A DNA stretch of 64,000 nt from Prostheceraeus crozeri (lineage: Eukaryota; Platyhelminthes; Polycladida; Euryleptidae): NCBI GenBank assembly GCA_907163375.1, contig CAJQUW010012903.1, positions 1 to 64,000 of the forward strand. The letters run 5' to 3'. The position numbers and the translations under genes were made by a program. Position 1 is the first letter of the stretch. Each line of letters opens with the position of its first letter. The notes under the pieces were generated by a model, which was not told the origin of the DNA, did not search any database, and saw only the letters and a list, made by a program, of their open reading frames with translations. This document shows, piece after piece, positions 1 to 12,548 of the stretch.

Positions 1-2096
1 AACCAGACATTTCCTTTTATTGCTCGAATAATTTGTATTTTGATTTGAAAGCATCTCACATTCATGTATGTAGTTCCAATCAACGAGGTGGACATATCGA
101 ATTAGCTAATAGTGATTTATATTTAATTTTGTGTGCAGCTGCGATAATCACCATATTTTTCTATCATTTCGCCGGGCATAGTGAGGACGATAATGGATTT
201 TTATTAATAATTGATAATGTGATGAACACTTACACTTACCACTTTGAATTTGGAATCATCATCCAACCTGGCCTTATTGATCTGATCTGTGACGTGCAAG
301 AGGGATTCCGCCCTCCACCTAATTAGCAGCTATTGCTTTCGAAAGATTTTAATAAGTGCTCAAATCTAGTAGGTCCTTCTGCTACTTATGATGACATAAA
401 GGGTATATACTCGTATTTAACTTTTAATGACTTTACATGATCAGTTCAAAATTGATTCATACTATCGAAAGTGACTTACACTTATGCTCATATGCGCATG
501 TGCAGTCCGGGAGCTAGTACAAAAATTTGTTTAGGGAACGAGGTCGCGCCGAAACTTTCACATAGCACTGTATACTTCTTGACTGCTACGAAATTGCAGA
601 TCAGTCTGCTAGTCTGAGCTGGAATTGAAAGTCCACATGTATATCTGATGAAAAAATTGGGACATATTGGCTGTAAATAAGATTTCATTGATTTACTCTA
701 CAGTGCAAAGTCGAAAAGGTATTTCTTCAATATGATTTGTTTAGAAAATGCCTGCAAGTCTTGATGCTCTTTCAGATGAGTGGTCAATTTCATTCATTAC
801 ATTTATTATTTTTTTGACTTGTAGGACACTCATGTATAGCGACTTCGTAGCATTTTCATAGAAATTTCAACAAGCATGTGCCAGTTCCGCTCTTGCTTCT
901 CTTTTTCTCTTGCTTGCTACTGTTGTACTTCATTCATGTACTTCGAACGACCAATCTTGTGAAAGATGATGTGCGGATGCATCATATGCTAATCATAATA
1001 AGGAAATACCTCTTCAACTTTAGTTCGCTAAGTATCTCAATAAAATGGTGTCTTTAGCCAATATGTCGCAATTTCTTCATTGGAAGCACCCTACATGGAA
1101 GCTTTTCAATCAGATCCAATCGATCTAATGCACCAGACCTGCAGTTTTGTAGGAGTAGTCAAAACGTGTGCTTCAAGTTTCAAGTAAAACTTCGGGTCCT
1201 GCATAATTTCCTGCCAGCTCTGACTAGCATGCTGCTGCGTTAATGCGTCATTGGAACTAGATTTCAATTCACAGAGGAGTAGACGTGATGAACATTGATA
1301 ATTAAGTCGGACCATATGGGTCGAACAGCTAACTTGTACTAATGGAGAATAATTTGTTGCTTGTGGGTTATGTTCACTGAATGCATAGAGCAAATGGGAG
1401 TTCGGCATTGTCGGTAACGATTTTTCATGATGAACATGTTTTAGCATGAATGAGCATGAGTTGTGCATTTGCCAATTCGCTGCTTGTATTTATCTATTGC
1501 GATGTTCTAATGAATACTGTGATAAGCATGAAAGGAGAAAACAATAGCTGTGAAGATTTTTACAAGTAATCAATTATGTAAGATTGCATGACTAACTCTC
1601 AGTTACGTACAAATACATACACACTCTGTTATACTTGGATTTTGTAAACTGCTACATCTTGTATTTTTGAAAGTGTGAAATTTAAGTTAGCAGATGCAAT
1701 GAGCAACAATAAGAAATGAGAAGTAGGAAATATTTAGGGGCATCATCACTTGCGTGTTTTTAGCGGCCATTTACAGGATACGGTGTTCATAATTTTTGCC
1801 GTGTAGACTTTTTGTGGGATGCCTCCGGAAGATATGATAAGGTACACGAAGTGGGGAATAATAGATTATCTGGTGGTGCCGACGGTTCAGACCTTGACCT
1901 TTTCCGAGGCAATGCAGAATTGCATGGAACAATTAAAAAAAATCAAAAACCGCAGATTGAGCTCTTAAAGGACATATTATCTAGCGGTGGAAAATAGAAC
2001 TATAGAGGTTAGAGTTGGAGTGGGATTGATAGGATCGAATAATAATGTGGAGATAGGTTGCTAATTGCCTTTGAAGGGAGGAAATCCCTTGCCTTA
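1..2096. other. No gene recognised
   Basis: AT-rich sequence with only short open frames on both strands, none with recognisable domains. An open stretch at 1812-1997 does not resemble the Ig exons further on. It probably is intron or intergenic DNA of the Ig locus. Confidence 0.4.
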
Positions 2097-2299
2097 GGCC
2101 TCAGCCACACTGCGAGCTTTTCCAAGCGTTTCCGAGCAAAGCGTTTTGCAGCAAATATAAAGTCATCATTACAGCAGTTGTAGACTGCCACACTGCGAGC
2201 AAAGCAAACGAGAGCGATTAATAGATTGGGGCAATACGTTCTGTCGAGACGCTCGGGACCCTTGTGTTTGCTTTGCTTTCAAAAGTGTGGCTGAGGGCC
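2097..2299. mobile_element. Short MITE with inverted ends and TA flanks
   Basis: The ends are inverted copies: GGCCTCAGCCACACT on the left and its near-complement AGTGTGGCTGAGGGCC on the right. A TA lies directly outside each end (2095-2096 and 2300-2301), as expected for Tc1/mariner-type insertion. The motif GCCACACTGCGAGC recurs inside. There is no coding capacity, so it would have been moved in trans by another element's transposase. Confidence 0.7.
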
Positions 2300-2650
2300 T
2301 ATGCGGGAAGGAAACCACCGCTTGCCAATGCTAGTTTGACGCATAGGAATAAGTGCCGCGTTGCGCGGACGAAGCGTCCGGGACTTTTTAACATGTACTC
2401 CTCTCAAAAATCAAAGTTAACGCTCCTAAAATGATGCATTTTGATTTTTTTCCTATAAATGGTAAGAAAAATGTGTCCACACTCACATAGAGCTAACCAG
2501 TTATTTTAATGTTTAATTGGTAAGCTATGCCTGTGTAAACTATAAATTTGTTGCATTTTAACAACATTCAATATTTCATCTTAACAAATTTCCATCAAAT
2601 TAAAAAAGAAGTTCTAATGCAGAAATATGTTTTTTTTGTCGTCTCAACAG

Positions 2651-2983
2651 TAAGATCTCCATTCAGAATGGGCTCCGCAACTGTATTGGTCGTGGTGGAT
2701 CAATCACGCGGTTGTGCCCCAAAGGCCATCCAACTACACCTAACAACCACACTCAATACAAAACATTGATGCCAAACACCGTCATGCATGATACTCTTAC
2801 TGGATGAATGCCCTGTCAAGAAAGAATGTGACGGAAGAGAAAAATAATTGGGATTCAACTCATTAAAAAAAAAAATTAACTGGGACTAGACTTTGCCAAT
2901 TACTTGCTACGGCAACTAATATAAGGGACAGGAAAGCAGAAACGATGAATATAGCTATGTGCAAATTTCAAATCAAAGAGCGC
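2651..2983 (+). pseudogene. Degraded copy of Ig exon 49868-50140
   Basis: Aligns with the intact Ig exon at 49868-50140 from the splice acceptor (CAACAG) to the donor (CGC/GTACGTA). The sequences AGATCTCCATTCAGAATGGG and GGATCAATCACGCG mark the match. It is about 60 bp longer than its 273-bp partner, mostly through small insertions and an A-rich filler, and has lost a single reading frame. It may be a decayed duplicate exon or a functional exon read with many sequencing errors. The insertion bias favours the latter. Confidence 0.75.
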
Positions 2984-3479
2984 GTACGTAAATGAATACA
3001 AGAGAATGTTTGGAATATACTATATAATGATGTTTATCACCACGACTAAGCCACCATACCTAAAGCCATGCCCAAATTGAAGTATTTGTAATATTCATCA
3101 TCCATTTCCATACGTTTCGATCATCGTTTCAATCAAAATTCTTCTCACGTAAGCCACAAAAGCAGCAAAAAAACAATATGGTCCAAGCGACATTTCCTTC
3201 ATTCCACTAAACACTGTTTCTGAAAAAGCTTCTAAAAAATTGCTTCAGAAACTAACGTCATGTGACGTGACCCTATTCAAATTGCTATGTGCGTCAGAGG
3301 AGACCAAATATCACTGGTGCAAATTATTTTTATTCGGAAACAAGAAGAACAGCTCGATGCTAAAACCATCCTCAATTTTATTGTTTGCCCAATCAGGGGG
3401 TAACATTCACTTTGTATGGTTTACCAATTTTCAAGCACATTGATCTATTCACAACCTCACGGTACATTGAATAAGTAGC

Positions 3480-3975
3480 CTATATAGAAGGTAGACGCAA
3501 CACAAAGAAAATTATGTCACATACAGTAAATTTTTTTATATCAAAATAATCATCTCTCTTTTGCGGAGATTGTGTTTCCTGCGGTCCTAAAAATATTTGA
3601 GATTTCTTTTTAGAAGCTGAATTGTTTTCAAAATATACCTGTGTTTTACTTACTAGCGACGTGAATTCACCTTATAGGATAGCATGAAACTTCCTCGATA
3701 TGAAAGGAATGAACATTTGCTACGAGTATAAATAAAACATAAAGCGGAAATTGATTGATTATTAGAAAGCTTAATGAACCACATTAAAAAGCAAAGTTAT
3801 CTAATGGAAAAACTGAGAACTTATTATTTTACAATTGCCTTCTTGACAGATATTCTTGAAATTTTTTAATTCAATTTCCAGCGGACTTTGATTTTCCATG
3901 ATTCACTGAATTTACGAGCTTCAAATATTTCTTATCTGAATAAGCAATGTGGACCCATTTACATCTTTTAACACG
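3480..3975. repeat. Dispersed repeat, first part (partner near 38440)
   Basis: Similar to 38420-38870: both contain CATACAGTAAA followed by a T-rich run, TTTTGCGGAGAT, CCTGCGGTCC and later ATGTGGACCCA plus ACATCTTTT. The second part of the same unit continues at about 5750. About 1.8 kb of unrelated DNA interrupts this copy. No coding sequence is seen. Confidence 0.6.
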
Positions 3976-4724
3976 TTGAGTGCCATGTTGTGTAAAACCA
4001 GATGGGGCTGTCACCCACGTATTTTCCGAAGAGCAATGTCAGCCATAATTAAGCTGACACACAGAAAAATAAGTACATGTCCTTCTTCTACATATTAGAT
4101 GACTTATCGAAAAAAAAAAAAAAATACTTTATTCAGGTACTAAACTCTTGCAGACAGAGAATTCTTATAAAATGAACAAAATAATTTTCAAATGTGTAAA
4201 TGCATGTGCAAATTTGCTCTGTCATCTGACATGTTTTTAATCATCAAATGAAAATATACTGTAGCCTAATTTCTAAACTTCTCGTCAGAAAAGATTACAA
4301 TTTTATTTAATTTTCCAACATTGCAAGAAATTGTAACACCCTCTTACCGTCAGAAATAACCGTCGACATATTATAATGATAAAAATTGTGTTAACTGCAT
4401 TGTATATATCTCTTTACTAATCATACAACTTCACCATTGCCTAGTTACTAAGAAAATATTGTTTTAAAATATTGAAAACCTGTTTTATTTGTAAGATCGA
4501 CCACCGAATAGTGCGATGGACGCCCCAAGATCTGTCGTTTACGAATTTAAACTCCATAAATCAATACATCGACAACCCGTTCTAATAAATAACCCTTTTG
4601 TGGAGTTTTTCCTAGCACCTTTTTTGTTGAAAATCATTATGACTTCCCGCGGCGACTCTCAATTCCTGGGCGTCATTCGGTCTGGTCAATTTCGAAAGGA
4701 CCCATAAGCGATGATTGTTTTATT

Positions 4725-5040
4725 AGGTGTTGTGTGCGAAAGTGATAACATCAGCACGCACGCTTATATCTCTCACTGGCTATGGTTGTCCTCTGCTGAC
4801 AGCTTATTGTTTGCCCACTTCAATAGCAGGCGATACACCAACACATATTAAATCCATTCGAGAAGGAGCCAGTTGTCTAATTCTGTATGATGTGCCATTT
4901 TCGATATTAAGGCTAACATATAACCCTTTCCTATCCATCTTTCTTCCCTATGAAAACCGAAAGCGCGCGCAGATGAAATCTAATTCTGTGGTTGTGCCAC
5001 TCGTTCTGCAGAGAACCCGCGAATACCCATTTGTCGTATA
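4725..5040 (-). repeat. Dispersed repeat, inverted copy of 49085-49340
   Basis: The reverse complement matches 49085-49340, sharing CCACAGAATTAGAT, TCATCTGCGCGCGC, GAATTAGACAACT and CAAACAATAAGCTGTCAG. This copy carries extra single bases relative to the other, as do the exon copies in this half. It lies inside the stretch that interrupts the repeat split between 3975 and 5750. Its family and mechanism are unknown. Confidence 0.65.
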
Positions 5041-5749
5041 ATGAAACACTACCGCAATGCTTTCATTTAGAACAGTGATGAAGCTGAAACTTGATTGTTT
5101 ATTGAAGTAGATAGAATGGAAATTGATCAAGGACGCGGCCACATTATGGGGGAACTAAGTTGGGCATGAAGAGCCAATTAAAGCTTTCATTTACGCATCT
5201 GTGGATGATTATAATCAAATTATACAGCCGTTGACAGTGTATCACAGTGAAAATGCGTGCGATTATGTGCCCTATTGTGTATTGCATGAAGCTTAACTTC
5301 CATTCTAGAAGTTTTATTGTTGTCAATTTCTATGGATGAAGGTGCAGTCATAGCAACACGTTTATCACTGGAGAGACAAATACAATCGATGCTCGTGGAC
5401 TATTGTTGTTGCTGCAGCGCGTGTCGTCATGCTAGTTCCTTTGATCGAACTGTGTGCGGAAGAGTAAAAAAACTCTCTGTTCATTCGTCATGTCACATTC
5501 TATGCATCGATACTTCAGCACAAATCTTCCATGTATCACTGTTCAACAATATCGACACAGTAAATAAATGTTTAGTGGCTAAATCTTTTATGGCTGACGT
5601 GGCCTTATAATGTCATATCGTGCCGTGGCCTCCAGGGCAAAATCGCGTGGCATCCAATGCGCTAAAGTCATTTGTGATCTTTGTATATGATCATGATATT
5701 TTGCTCTTTTAGTTGCTAGTAGTTTGTGATATGATTACTCTCATTAATA

Positions 5750-6010
5750 AGTTTGAACATTAATAGTAACTCATCGCATTGCTAATTTAACAAACATCAT
5801 CGCTCCAGAAATCATGATGACTCGAGATGTCATGACACAGAGAATTTGTAAAATACATTAATTCCTCCTGAACTGCTATCGTGATCCGTCAACTACGTGT
5901 CAATCCGAATTAGTTTATAAAATCAAAACTGCATACACATTCGGGATTTAAATAGTTATTACTCTACCTAATATACTTACTCTATGCCACGTTATGTTAT
6001 AATTTAGGGA
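5750..6010. repeat. Dispersed repeat, second part (partner near 38880)
   Basis: Matches about 38865-39150: CGCATTGCTAAT, TGTCATGACAC, TGCATACACATT against TGCACATT, and ACTCTACCTAAT followed by TTACTCTATG. With 3480-3975 it forms one unit of about 0.7 kb split by an insertion. Confidence 0.55.
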
Positions 6011-7090
6011 AATAAATGAAAGTGAAAAACTAAGTCAGTTGCATTGATTTCGAGTTTGAATTGTCATATTGATTATGATTTCTGTCTTATAATTGTCTTC
6101 TTGCGTCTCCGGTGAACCAGAAGGAGTTAAAGAAAAAGGAAATTACAAAGAATGCCATGTTTGAAATATTTGCAAAGCATTTCAAAGAAGAACAATTGTC
6201 TGCATGAAACAGCATTATTTGCGACAATTTGAAACAAAACCGCCCTGTATGTGTACTATGCAGTTGTTGTTTAAGTCCAATTTCTCAGCGAGTTAAAAAA
6301 CCGCATCGTCGAGATCTCTACCAGAGCGATGTTCTTGAGCGATAAAGATATTGTCGAACAAATTATTTTTTGCAATCGATAATTTTGATGTTGCAGTTGA
6401 GGCAATACCATTGTTTGAGCCGGTGACAAAAAAGCATACGATTGTCCTGTCATATAACTTAGTAATCATAAGAGTATTTAAGAGAAATACGATTCATCGA
6501 TATTTTCATTGTGCGACCGTCATTAGTCAATATTACAATCTGTCGTCTATAAAATCAGAATAGACCGCTAAAACCATCACGATAGGCAGTTCTAGTGTGA
6601 ACAGTGGAACTAAGCGCATGATCGTACGACTGAGACGATAGTAATGATCTTATTATAGTAATCGTCATCGATCTAATGTGATCGCCTCTTTAGTGAGTTC
6701 TGAATCAGTTTTAGCTTGCCCAATAAGAAAGAAAATCACTTTCGACTCGCACCGTTGCAATGTAATGGTAGATTATGAGCATGACTTCGAAATACTCACG
6801 TTTGATGCCAACTTTCATGCTTGAACATTTTTGAATCATGAGCAACTTTGCATACCGTATGGTTTATTTGAAACTCGTTTTTTTGTAGCTATACAGTATT
6901 TGAAGCAGGTACTTCTAAGTTAGATCAATGAATAGTGTGGATTTTTCTCGAAAAGCCTTCCTTTGCTTATGATAGATTTTTGTATGACTTTTTTGTTCAG
7001 TACTAATTTGTAAAAACACAATATTTTCCATATATTGCACTCATTCCACTATTCTGCAAATAACAATAAGATCATCAAACTCATTTATAG
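6011..7090. other. Intron-like, no gene recognised
   Basis: AT-rich sequence with only short open frames and no recognisable protein or repeat. It precedes the Ig-like exon copy at 7091. Confidence 0.4.
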
Positions 7091-7344
7091 CCGCTATATT
7101 CTTTCGTGCAATGGAAGATGAACGGTTGACGTACGGTGGAACGATAAGTCGCCTGTGTGAGGTAGATCAGATTGGTTGGGAAATTTACTGGATTCTTCCC
7201 AGGAACAGAAAAGTTCAGTATAACATATCTTTAGATTCCTGGCGCTTCGACATCAGACGGTGGTCTAATTTACTTGGTCATGCGAGAAATGGTTTTGGAA
7301 ACGACTCATGCAAATCGTTACAATAAGCATACACGCGTCGCGAC
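7091..7344 (+). pseudogene. Degraded copy of Ig exon 56723-56971
   Basis: Begins after a TATAG acceptor and reads DERLTYGGTISRLCEVDQ, then GWEIYWILPRNRK. This corresponds to DERLTYDGAISRVCKVDQ and GWEVYWILPRGKK in the intact exon. The first half is open for 71 codons; the C-terminal half, where YTC should lie, is scrambled by small insertions. The first Ig cysteine and the W-x3-W core survive. It is diverged from its partner by substitutions as well as indels, so it is a paralogue or distant allele and not a simple repeat read. Confidence 0.75.
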
Positions 7345-7898
7345 AGGTGGTAGTTTGATAATATTTTATTTTTTGTTCTCATTTCTCAAACGTAGTCACA
7401 GTAGGATCTCAGCGAATTGAATCATGACGCAATACAGTTGAAGCGGTAATTTATAATATCAATTCTGAACGCATTTTTTGTAGAGCTCCTTTTTCTGTTG
7501 AAGTTCCAACACAATTTGTCTGTGGTGATTTCTCAAGCGTAATTAAAGCAAACAGTGGTTTATTATACAAGTTATTAATGTTAAACCAACTTTTAAGTTT
7601 CATTCTTATGATGATAGAGCCCCATAAGTATATTTTAGGAAATTAAATCTTATTCGAAGTATTTATTAATATTTTGTACTACTATATTTGAAGCTTATTA
7701 ATAACAACAGAAGTGGCGAAATCATACATTGTGGATAGAAGTTTTGATCTCAAGAAGATAAGCCCATGTATACATGATGTGATTATGTATTGGTATGGAA
7801 ACATCGTTTGTTTGATTTACGTCTCATTGTTGAGTATATCGAGTTAGAGACTCAGGTAAACATTTTTTCTTAAACATTAACCAGTGTTATGTCATGTA

Positions 7899-9529
7899 CG
7901 TTGGGTCGTTCCGAAAGTTAATGTCTCTCAATTTTTATTAAAAAAAGTATAAGAATGAGCCGACATGAGACCAATACCATCAACAAGCGTGGTTTCTCGT
8001 TACTATTAATGTTTTCAGATAGTCAATATCAACATAAGCAACACGAGTGACAAATGAAAAACAGTTCAAACATAAAATGAGACGACGATTAAAATTTTTG
8101 TCTTGCTATTTCTCTTTTGTTCTCACTTTTTTATCGGATCTTAACGAGGTCTTAACTTCTGTCTCTGATACGATCGAAACTTAGTGTCATCCGACCCTTA
8201 TAAGGAATCACGCAAAACATAATGACTATAGGCATTGTTCAGTCTATGTTTCACTCCCCCCCCCACCCCCCCCCCCCCACCGACGTCATAAATGCAGAAT
8301 TCAAGTTGTGTGACCGCAACTCTTTACTGCGTAAGTATCGAAAAGGCTGTTTGAAAGCGAAATCAACTGATGCCGGGTGTGTCGAAAAGGCTGATTGAAA
8401 TTTGATTCGATCAATTGGAAGAAGCTCTACATTATTTATTAGTGATACGCTACGAAGACAATCGATTCTTTATAAGTGAGAAAGAGTAAACGTGAATCAG
8501 TAAAGTCTTTAGAATCATCTCGTCATGGGACGTTCGTCATGTTTTCTTGAACGCAGAACAAGTTTCGCCCATTGACATTCAGCGGTGCATCGTTAAGTTT
8601 ACGGAACACTGAGGCGGTTTGTTTGACGTTAGAGCTCAGTGAGGGATGGGTTCGTCGATTCCAAGTGTGGCGATACAGGACGTGTGCGTAAGACTCGCAT
8701 TCTGGACGACCTTGCACAGCCACAACGACGAAACACAAGAACACCGCGACCAACTCATTCGCAGAGGATCGAAGGATCGGTTTCGCACAAATGCGAGCTG
8801 TTTGGTTGTTGGTGTTGGGGCAAGTTGAAAATGATTTGTTGATCTTGGAGTACAGCAAATGTGTTGCACCAGATTGGGTTCCACGCATGCTTGCATACAG
8901 GAAAAGAAAGATCACGGTGTGGCTGTCAGTGAGAATTACTGATTCGATACGGAGACCGTAAAGGCGAGTAATTTCTTGGACCAGATCTTCACTGGTCGAC
9001 CGATAATCGTGGTGTCACCACTACGTGCCTGAGTGTCTAAACGACAGTTCATGGAGTGGCACATAACGGCTCTCTTTCAAAGATAAAATTTATAAGCAAT
9101 CTGCTGGCTCCATCAGACTTTCAATTCGTTCGGGCATCTAAAGGATGGATTACGAGGTCGAGCATTTTGAATACAAGGAACGCCGTCATCGGACACGTAT
9201 ATGCAATGGACCGCATCAGCGTAGGAAAAACTGCTTTTTACGAGCAGGGCATACAGGCCTTTGTTCATCGGTTGGCGGTGTGCATTGAGAAGTGGTGGTT
9301 TGACTTATGTCGAAAAGGGAATTTTCTGTGCGAAATTTTTTCGTCTTTTTTTTATGCTGACTGTTTTCATTTGTCTCTGTGTTGGTTATGTTGATGTTGG
9401 GACTATCTGAATAACATGAATTATTAGTATAGAAACCACGCTGGTTGTTTTGATGGGATTGGTCTCATGTCTGGATCTTCTTTTTCTTGTCAAATAAAAT
9501 TGCGAGCTTTTACTTTCGGACAACCCTGG
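7899..9529 (+). mobile_element. Degraded mariner-type DNA transposon
   Basis: The ends are imperfect inverted repeats sharing the core TCCGAAAGT (TTGGGTCGTTCCGAAAGTTA on the left, ACTTTCGGACAACCC on the right), each flanked by TA. Near the 3' end one frame reads LAPSDFQF, and an adjacent frame reads KDGLRGRAF. Together they match the mariner LAPSDxHLF...LRGxxF region. The transposase runs on the plus strand and is broken into several frames. Ends and TA duplication are visible; assignment to a mariner subfamily is not possible. It lies in the intron between the exon copies at 7091 and 10014. The matching right-half intron was not seen to hold a copy. Confidence 0.75.
8256..8281. repeat. Poly-C tract
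   Basis: Almost uninterrupted C runs broken by single A bases, inside the left half of the mariner element. A homopolymer this long is often misread in long-read data. Confidence 0.85.
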
Positions 9530-10013
9530 TATATCTGTTTTATCTCCTAATGATTTTGTTTTTACTATTGATAAGATGCATGTTTTGCCAAACATATTTT
9601 CGTGGCTGATTGAATTACAAGTTTTGTTTATAAAACCGATATGAGTTTGTTGGTCAGACATAAAGTCGCTGTACAACGTGTGCGGGATGCTGTTATTATA
9701 TTCGTATGCATTTATACAAAACGCTTAGGTATAGATGGCGAACAATTGCATAATAGTTGGACACTGCCGTTTGCCTATTGATTCTAACTTAAATCGGTTT
9801 AGGTGTGTTCACCTGGGAATGAGAGACAGAGACAATAATCGCCGCTGCATTTTGTGATATGGGCTCTTGAGGACTTAATCATGCATTGTTCATTAGTCAT
9901 GTGATGTCATTCGGATTTTTCAATCAATGAATATATAAATTTCTTCACTGAAAATAAACTTAAATTAATATTTTTGTTCAATGTTAATAGACCGTACAAA
10001 TACCTATTTGCAG

Positions 10014-10278
10014 ATTAAAATACAAATTAGAAGCTTCTTCGGTGATTCCTTGGAGTTTTGGGTGGCCAAATCAATCGACGATGCTCAGTAGACAAACTTG
10101 GATGGCATATTTCCTGGGTATTTTCCGGATGGAAGACTACTCACGGTGCCGAATTTCTTCGGGTTATGGAATTCTTAGATCAATAGACAATGGACCTAGT
10201 ACACGTGTTATGCAATGGAGTCAAACAGGAAGTCGCACTTTGACCTCGTGGTTCCTTTGGTTTAAATGTTCAAGAAAC
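10014..10278 (+). pseudogene. Error-laden copy of Ig exon 61176-61424
   Basis: Nearly every base of the intact exon 61176-61424 is present, starting after a TTTGCAG acceptor. The match runs through GAAGCTTCTTCGGTGATTCC and GCACTTTGACCTCGTGG to a weak donor (ACGTAGC). Most differences are extra bases: GATTTTGG becomes GAGTTTTGGG, GGTATTTCC becomes GGTATTTTCC, TATGAATCTT becomes TATGGAATTCTT and GTCAACAGG becomes GTCAAACAGG. This breaks the frame several times. The pattern is more like uncorrected single-molecule read error than natural decay. Confidence 0.85.
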
Positions 10279-11215
10279 GTAGCAGCAATACTGATTGAAA
10301 GTTCATCTTGCGATTGTGTTGTAGTTCGAGATTTTGTATCAATTACCGGTTGTCCCTGTGCACTCGAACTTAAAAATTGGTAGATAAAATCTTTATTCAA
10401 CTATTTTGATCGAGATTCACATTTCATCATTTCATCATAACGAAATCACATCAGACGCTAGTATCTAAATGAAGCCAATAATCTGTAAAAATAATGTAGG
10501 CATCTGATTCTGTGACTGCTATCCATCGAAGAGGAGCAGTTTTATCCGCAGTCGTTCATAATAATATAACTGCTTTCTCGGATTTGCTCGCATGCCATAA
10601 ATTTGACGATATCTAGTCCCTTATTTACTCTATATCTGTTAGAATTTCCTACCTTCAATGAAACGGATGGTCAAATGAAAACATAGATAAGGTAAATGTA
10701 CTTTGTATCACAATATTGGATGGGTGGACAAGGCCAGGTCAAGTTTGTTCATTAACAAGGCGATATCATTAGCTATTCGATATGTAATATATGTTGCATG
10801 CAATAATGGCACAGAATGAAAAATGGCCGCGTGATGCAACTATGAAGACGCCTGAACGTAGTAAACAATATTTCAAATACAATTGAATAGTATGAGCCTC
10901 CTGTTTTGCATCACATTAGGATCATATACGCTAACACGAACTTTATCAATTATGCTTGCATGCCACATGTAAATTGTTGATATACACGTTGTCTTTATTG
11001 ACAATAATTGTTTCCTGATGAAATAAATTTGAACTGCTTACTTTTCACGTTTTCCTTTAACATGAAATTAAGTCTAGATAGTGACTCTTCGTTTGTGTGT
11101 ATCTAAACTTTTTTCTTTCTGCATGCAGTTTAATTTTGGGTCTCTAAGAACCCGACTTGCAGTATAGTACAATCTACACTTTGGATTTTTTGGATGATAG
11201 ATTGTGTCGTGATAC
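10279..11215. other. Intron-like, no gene recognised
   Basis: The first 150 bases resemble the intron after 61424 (GTAGATAAAAT, CTTTATT, then a GATC-containing stretch), so homology to the right half extends into intron sequence but is looser there. No ORF of interest is seen. Confidence 0.5.
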
Positions 11216-11905
11216 CTGGAGGGGATGTGCGGTGTACACGGTCTCTGCTTCCTTAAATGTGGGGTTGGCTGTTGTGGTCTCTGGTGGATGAGGCTCGGCG
11301 GGTGGTTTGGGCGGAGGGGAGGGGGCATGGGATGGGGGAAGTGGGGGGCTTGCGGTGGCCTCGTGGGTTTTAGGCAGCAGACCCCAACCGGGGGGGGGGC
11401 GGGAGTCGGGGGTGGTTGCCGGGGGAAGGCAGGTGATGTTGTTGCTGGTGGGGTGGGGGATTTTTGGGGGGTCGGTTCGCGAGGAGGTGTGGGGTGGGTG
11501 TTGGAGGGGCGTGGGTGAGGTGTGGGTGTGGTGGCGTTTAGTGCAGGGTGGGGGGGAGGGGTAGTTGGGCATGTTGGGGGGGGGGGGGTACGTGGGAGGG
11601 GGGTTGGCGGGGTGGAGCTGTGGGCTAGGGTTGAGTGGTGTGGGTGGGTGGGGGTATGTTCTTGTGTAGGTTTTGTCCGGAGTGTTAGTGGTTTTTTGGG
11701 GTATGTGGTGTGGGGTGGTAGGGGGGAGGAGGGTGTTGGGATTCGGTATGTTTTTCTTTGTTGATTCTTTGTTGTGTTGTTTTGATTTTATGTTTGTTAT
11801 TTTGTTTGTTTTTTTGTTCTTTGTGAATGTTGTTGTTTATCTTTCTATTGGTTTTTTGTTGTTCTTTTTTTTTTTTTTCTTATTTTTTTTTCTTTTTTTA
11901 TAATG
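11216..11905. repeat. Low-complexity G/T-rich tract
   Basis: About 690 bases composed mainly of G and T on the plus strand, with G runs to 11380-11600 and T runs from 11760 onward, ending in TTTTTTTTT blocks. Translations give glycine-, valine- and tryptophan-rich or proline-rich nonsense. No repeat unit is visible. It may be a real skewed tract with quadruplex potential or a low-quality sequence artefact. Confidence 0.8.
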
Positions 11906-12021
11906 TTTACTCAGAGCAATCAGGATCGTAATAAAAAAAGTTTTGGTGTCTGGTTTATATCCGTACATGCATCACGATTTATGCATGATTCACTATGTCA
12001 TTAGATTATTTGTTTTCACAG

Positions 12022-12548
12022 CTGTCATCTCTGTTTCCATCACCGTAACACCTTCTGCGACTAGAATAGTGAATGGAGGAAATTGAAACTACAATGCTCT
12101 GTCTCCGATTCCTGATTTGAAGCCTTGAATGGGGAACGCCAAGTGGAAGACCTGTAGAGTTATTAGTTCTTCGTATGTCATCACTTCTCTCGACATCTGA
12201 GGGAAAAAAAAAACAGTGGCGCTATACAATCAAAGCTGGGAAGGTTGTCCAGTTCTGCAGTAATTGTGAATGGAAGGTGGGGATCGCTATTTCACAGTCT
12301 ATCAACTTTTCGTACAGAAGCTTTCGTTTGGATAATGTGGTAATGGGTGGTACTATCGATCGTCTTGGCGTAGCTCCAAGTCCTATGAATGGACGGTATA
12401 TGGCGTTATCCCAAATGGACATCTAATTGTCAATAAAGCTTTTCTGTTCATTAATGACCTACAGAATAGTGACATGGGTATTTATGAGTGCACGGCGTCA
12501 ACTGAGGGGCTACGACAACACTGAACGTTGCTATTAACATTCATGCAA
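12022..12548 (+). pseudogene. Error-laden copy of the two-domain Ig exon at 63673
   Basis: Aligns with 63673-64000 from the acceptor TTTTCACAG onward (GCTGTCATCTCTGTTTCCAT, TCATCACTTCTCT, TACAATCAAAGCTGGGAAGG). It differs mostly by insertions, including A-rich filler at 12197-12210. It runs past the window-edge end of its partner and so shows the second domain. There one frame reads YEWTVYGVIPNGHLIVNK, AFLFINDLQNSDMGIYECTA, then in another frame ATTLNVAINIHA. The second domain keeps the YxC cysteine, but the first cysteine position reads DRLGV. No clear donor follows. Confidence 0.8.

Noticed and set aside
8523-8915. 130-codon minus-strand protein
   Set aside because: Lies antisense within the mariner transposase and overlaps it; a shadow frame.
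11074-11903. Proline-rich and tryptophan/glycine-rich frames
   Set aside because: Same composition effect in the G/T-rich tract.
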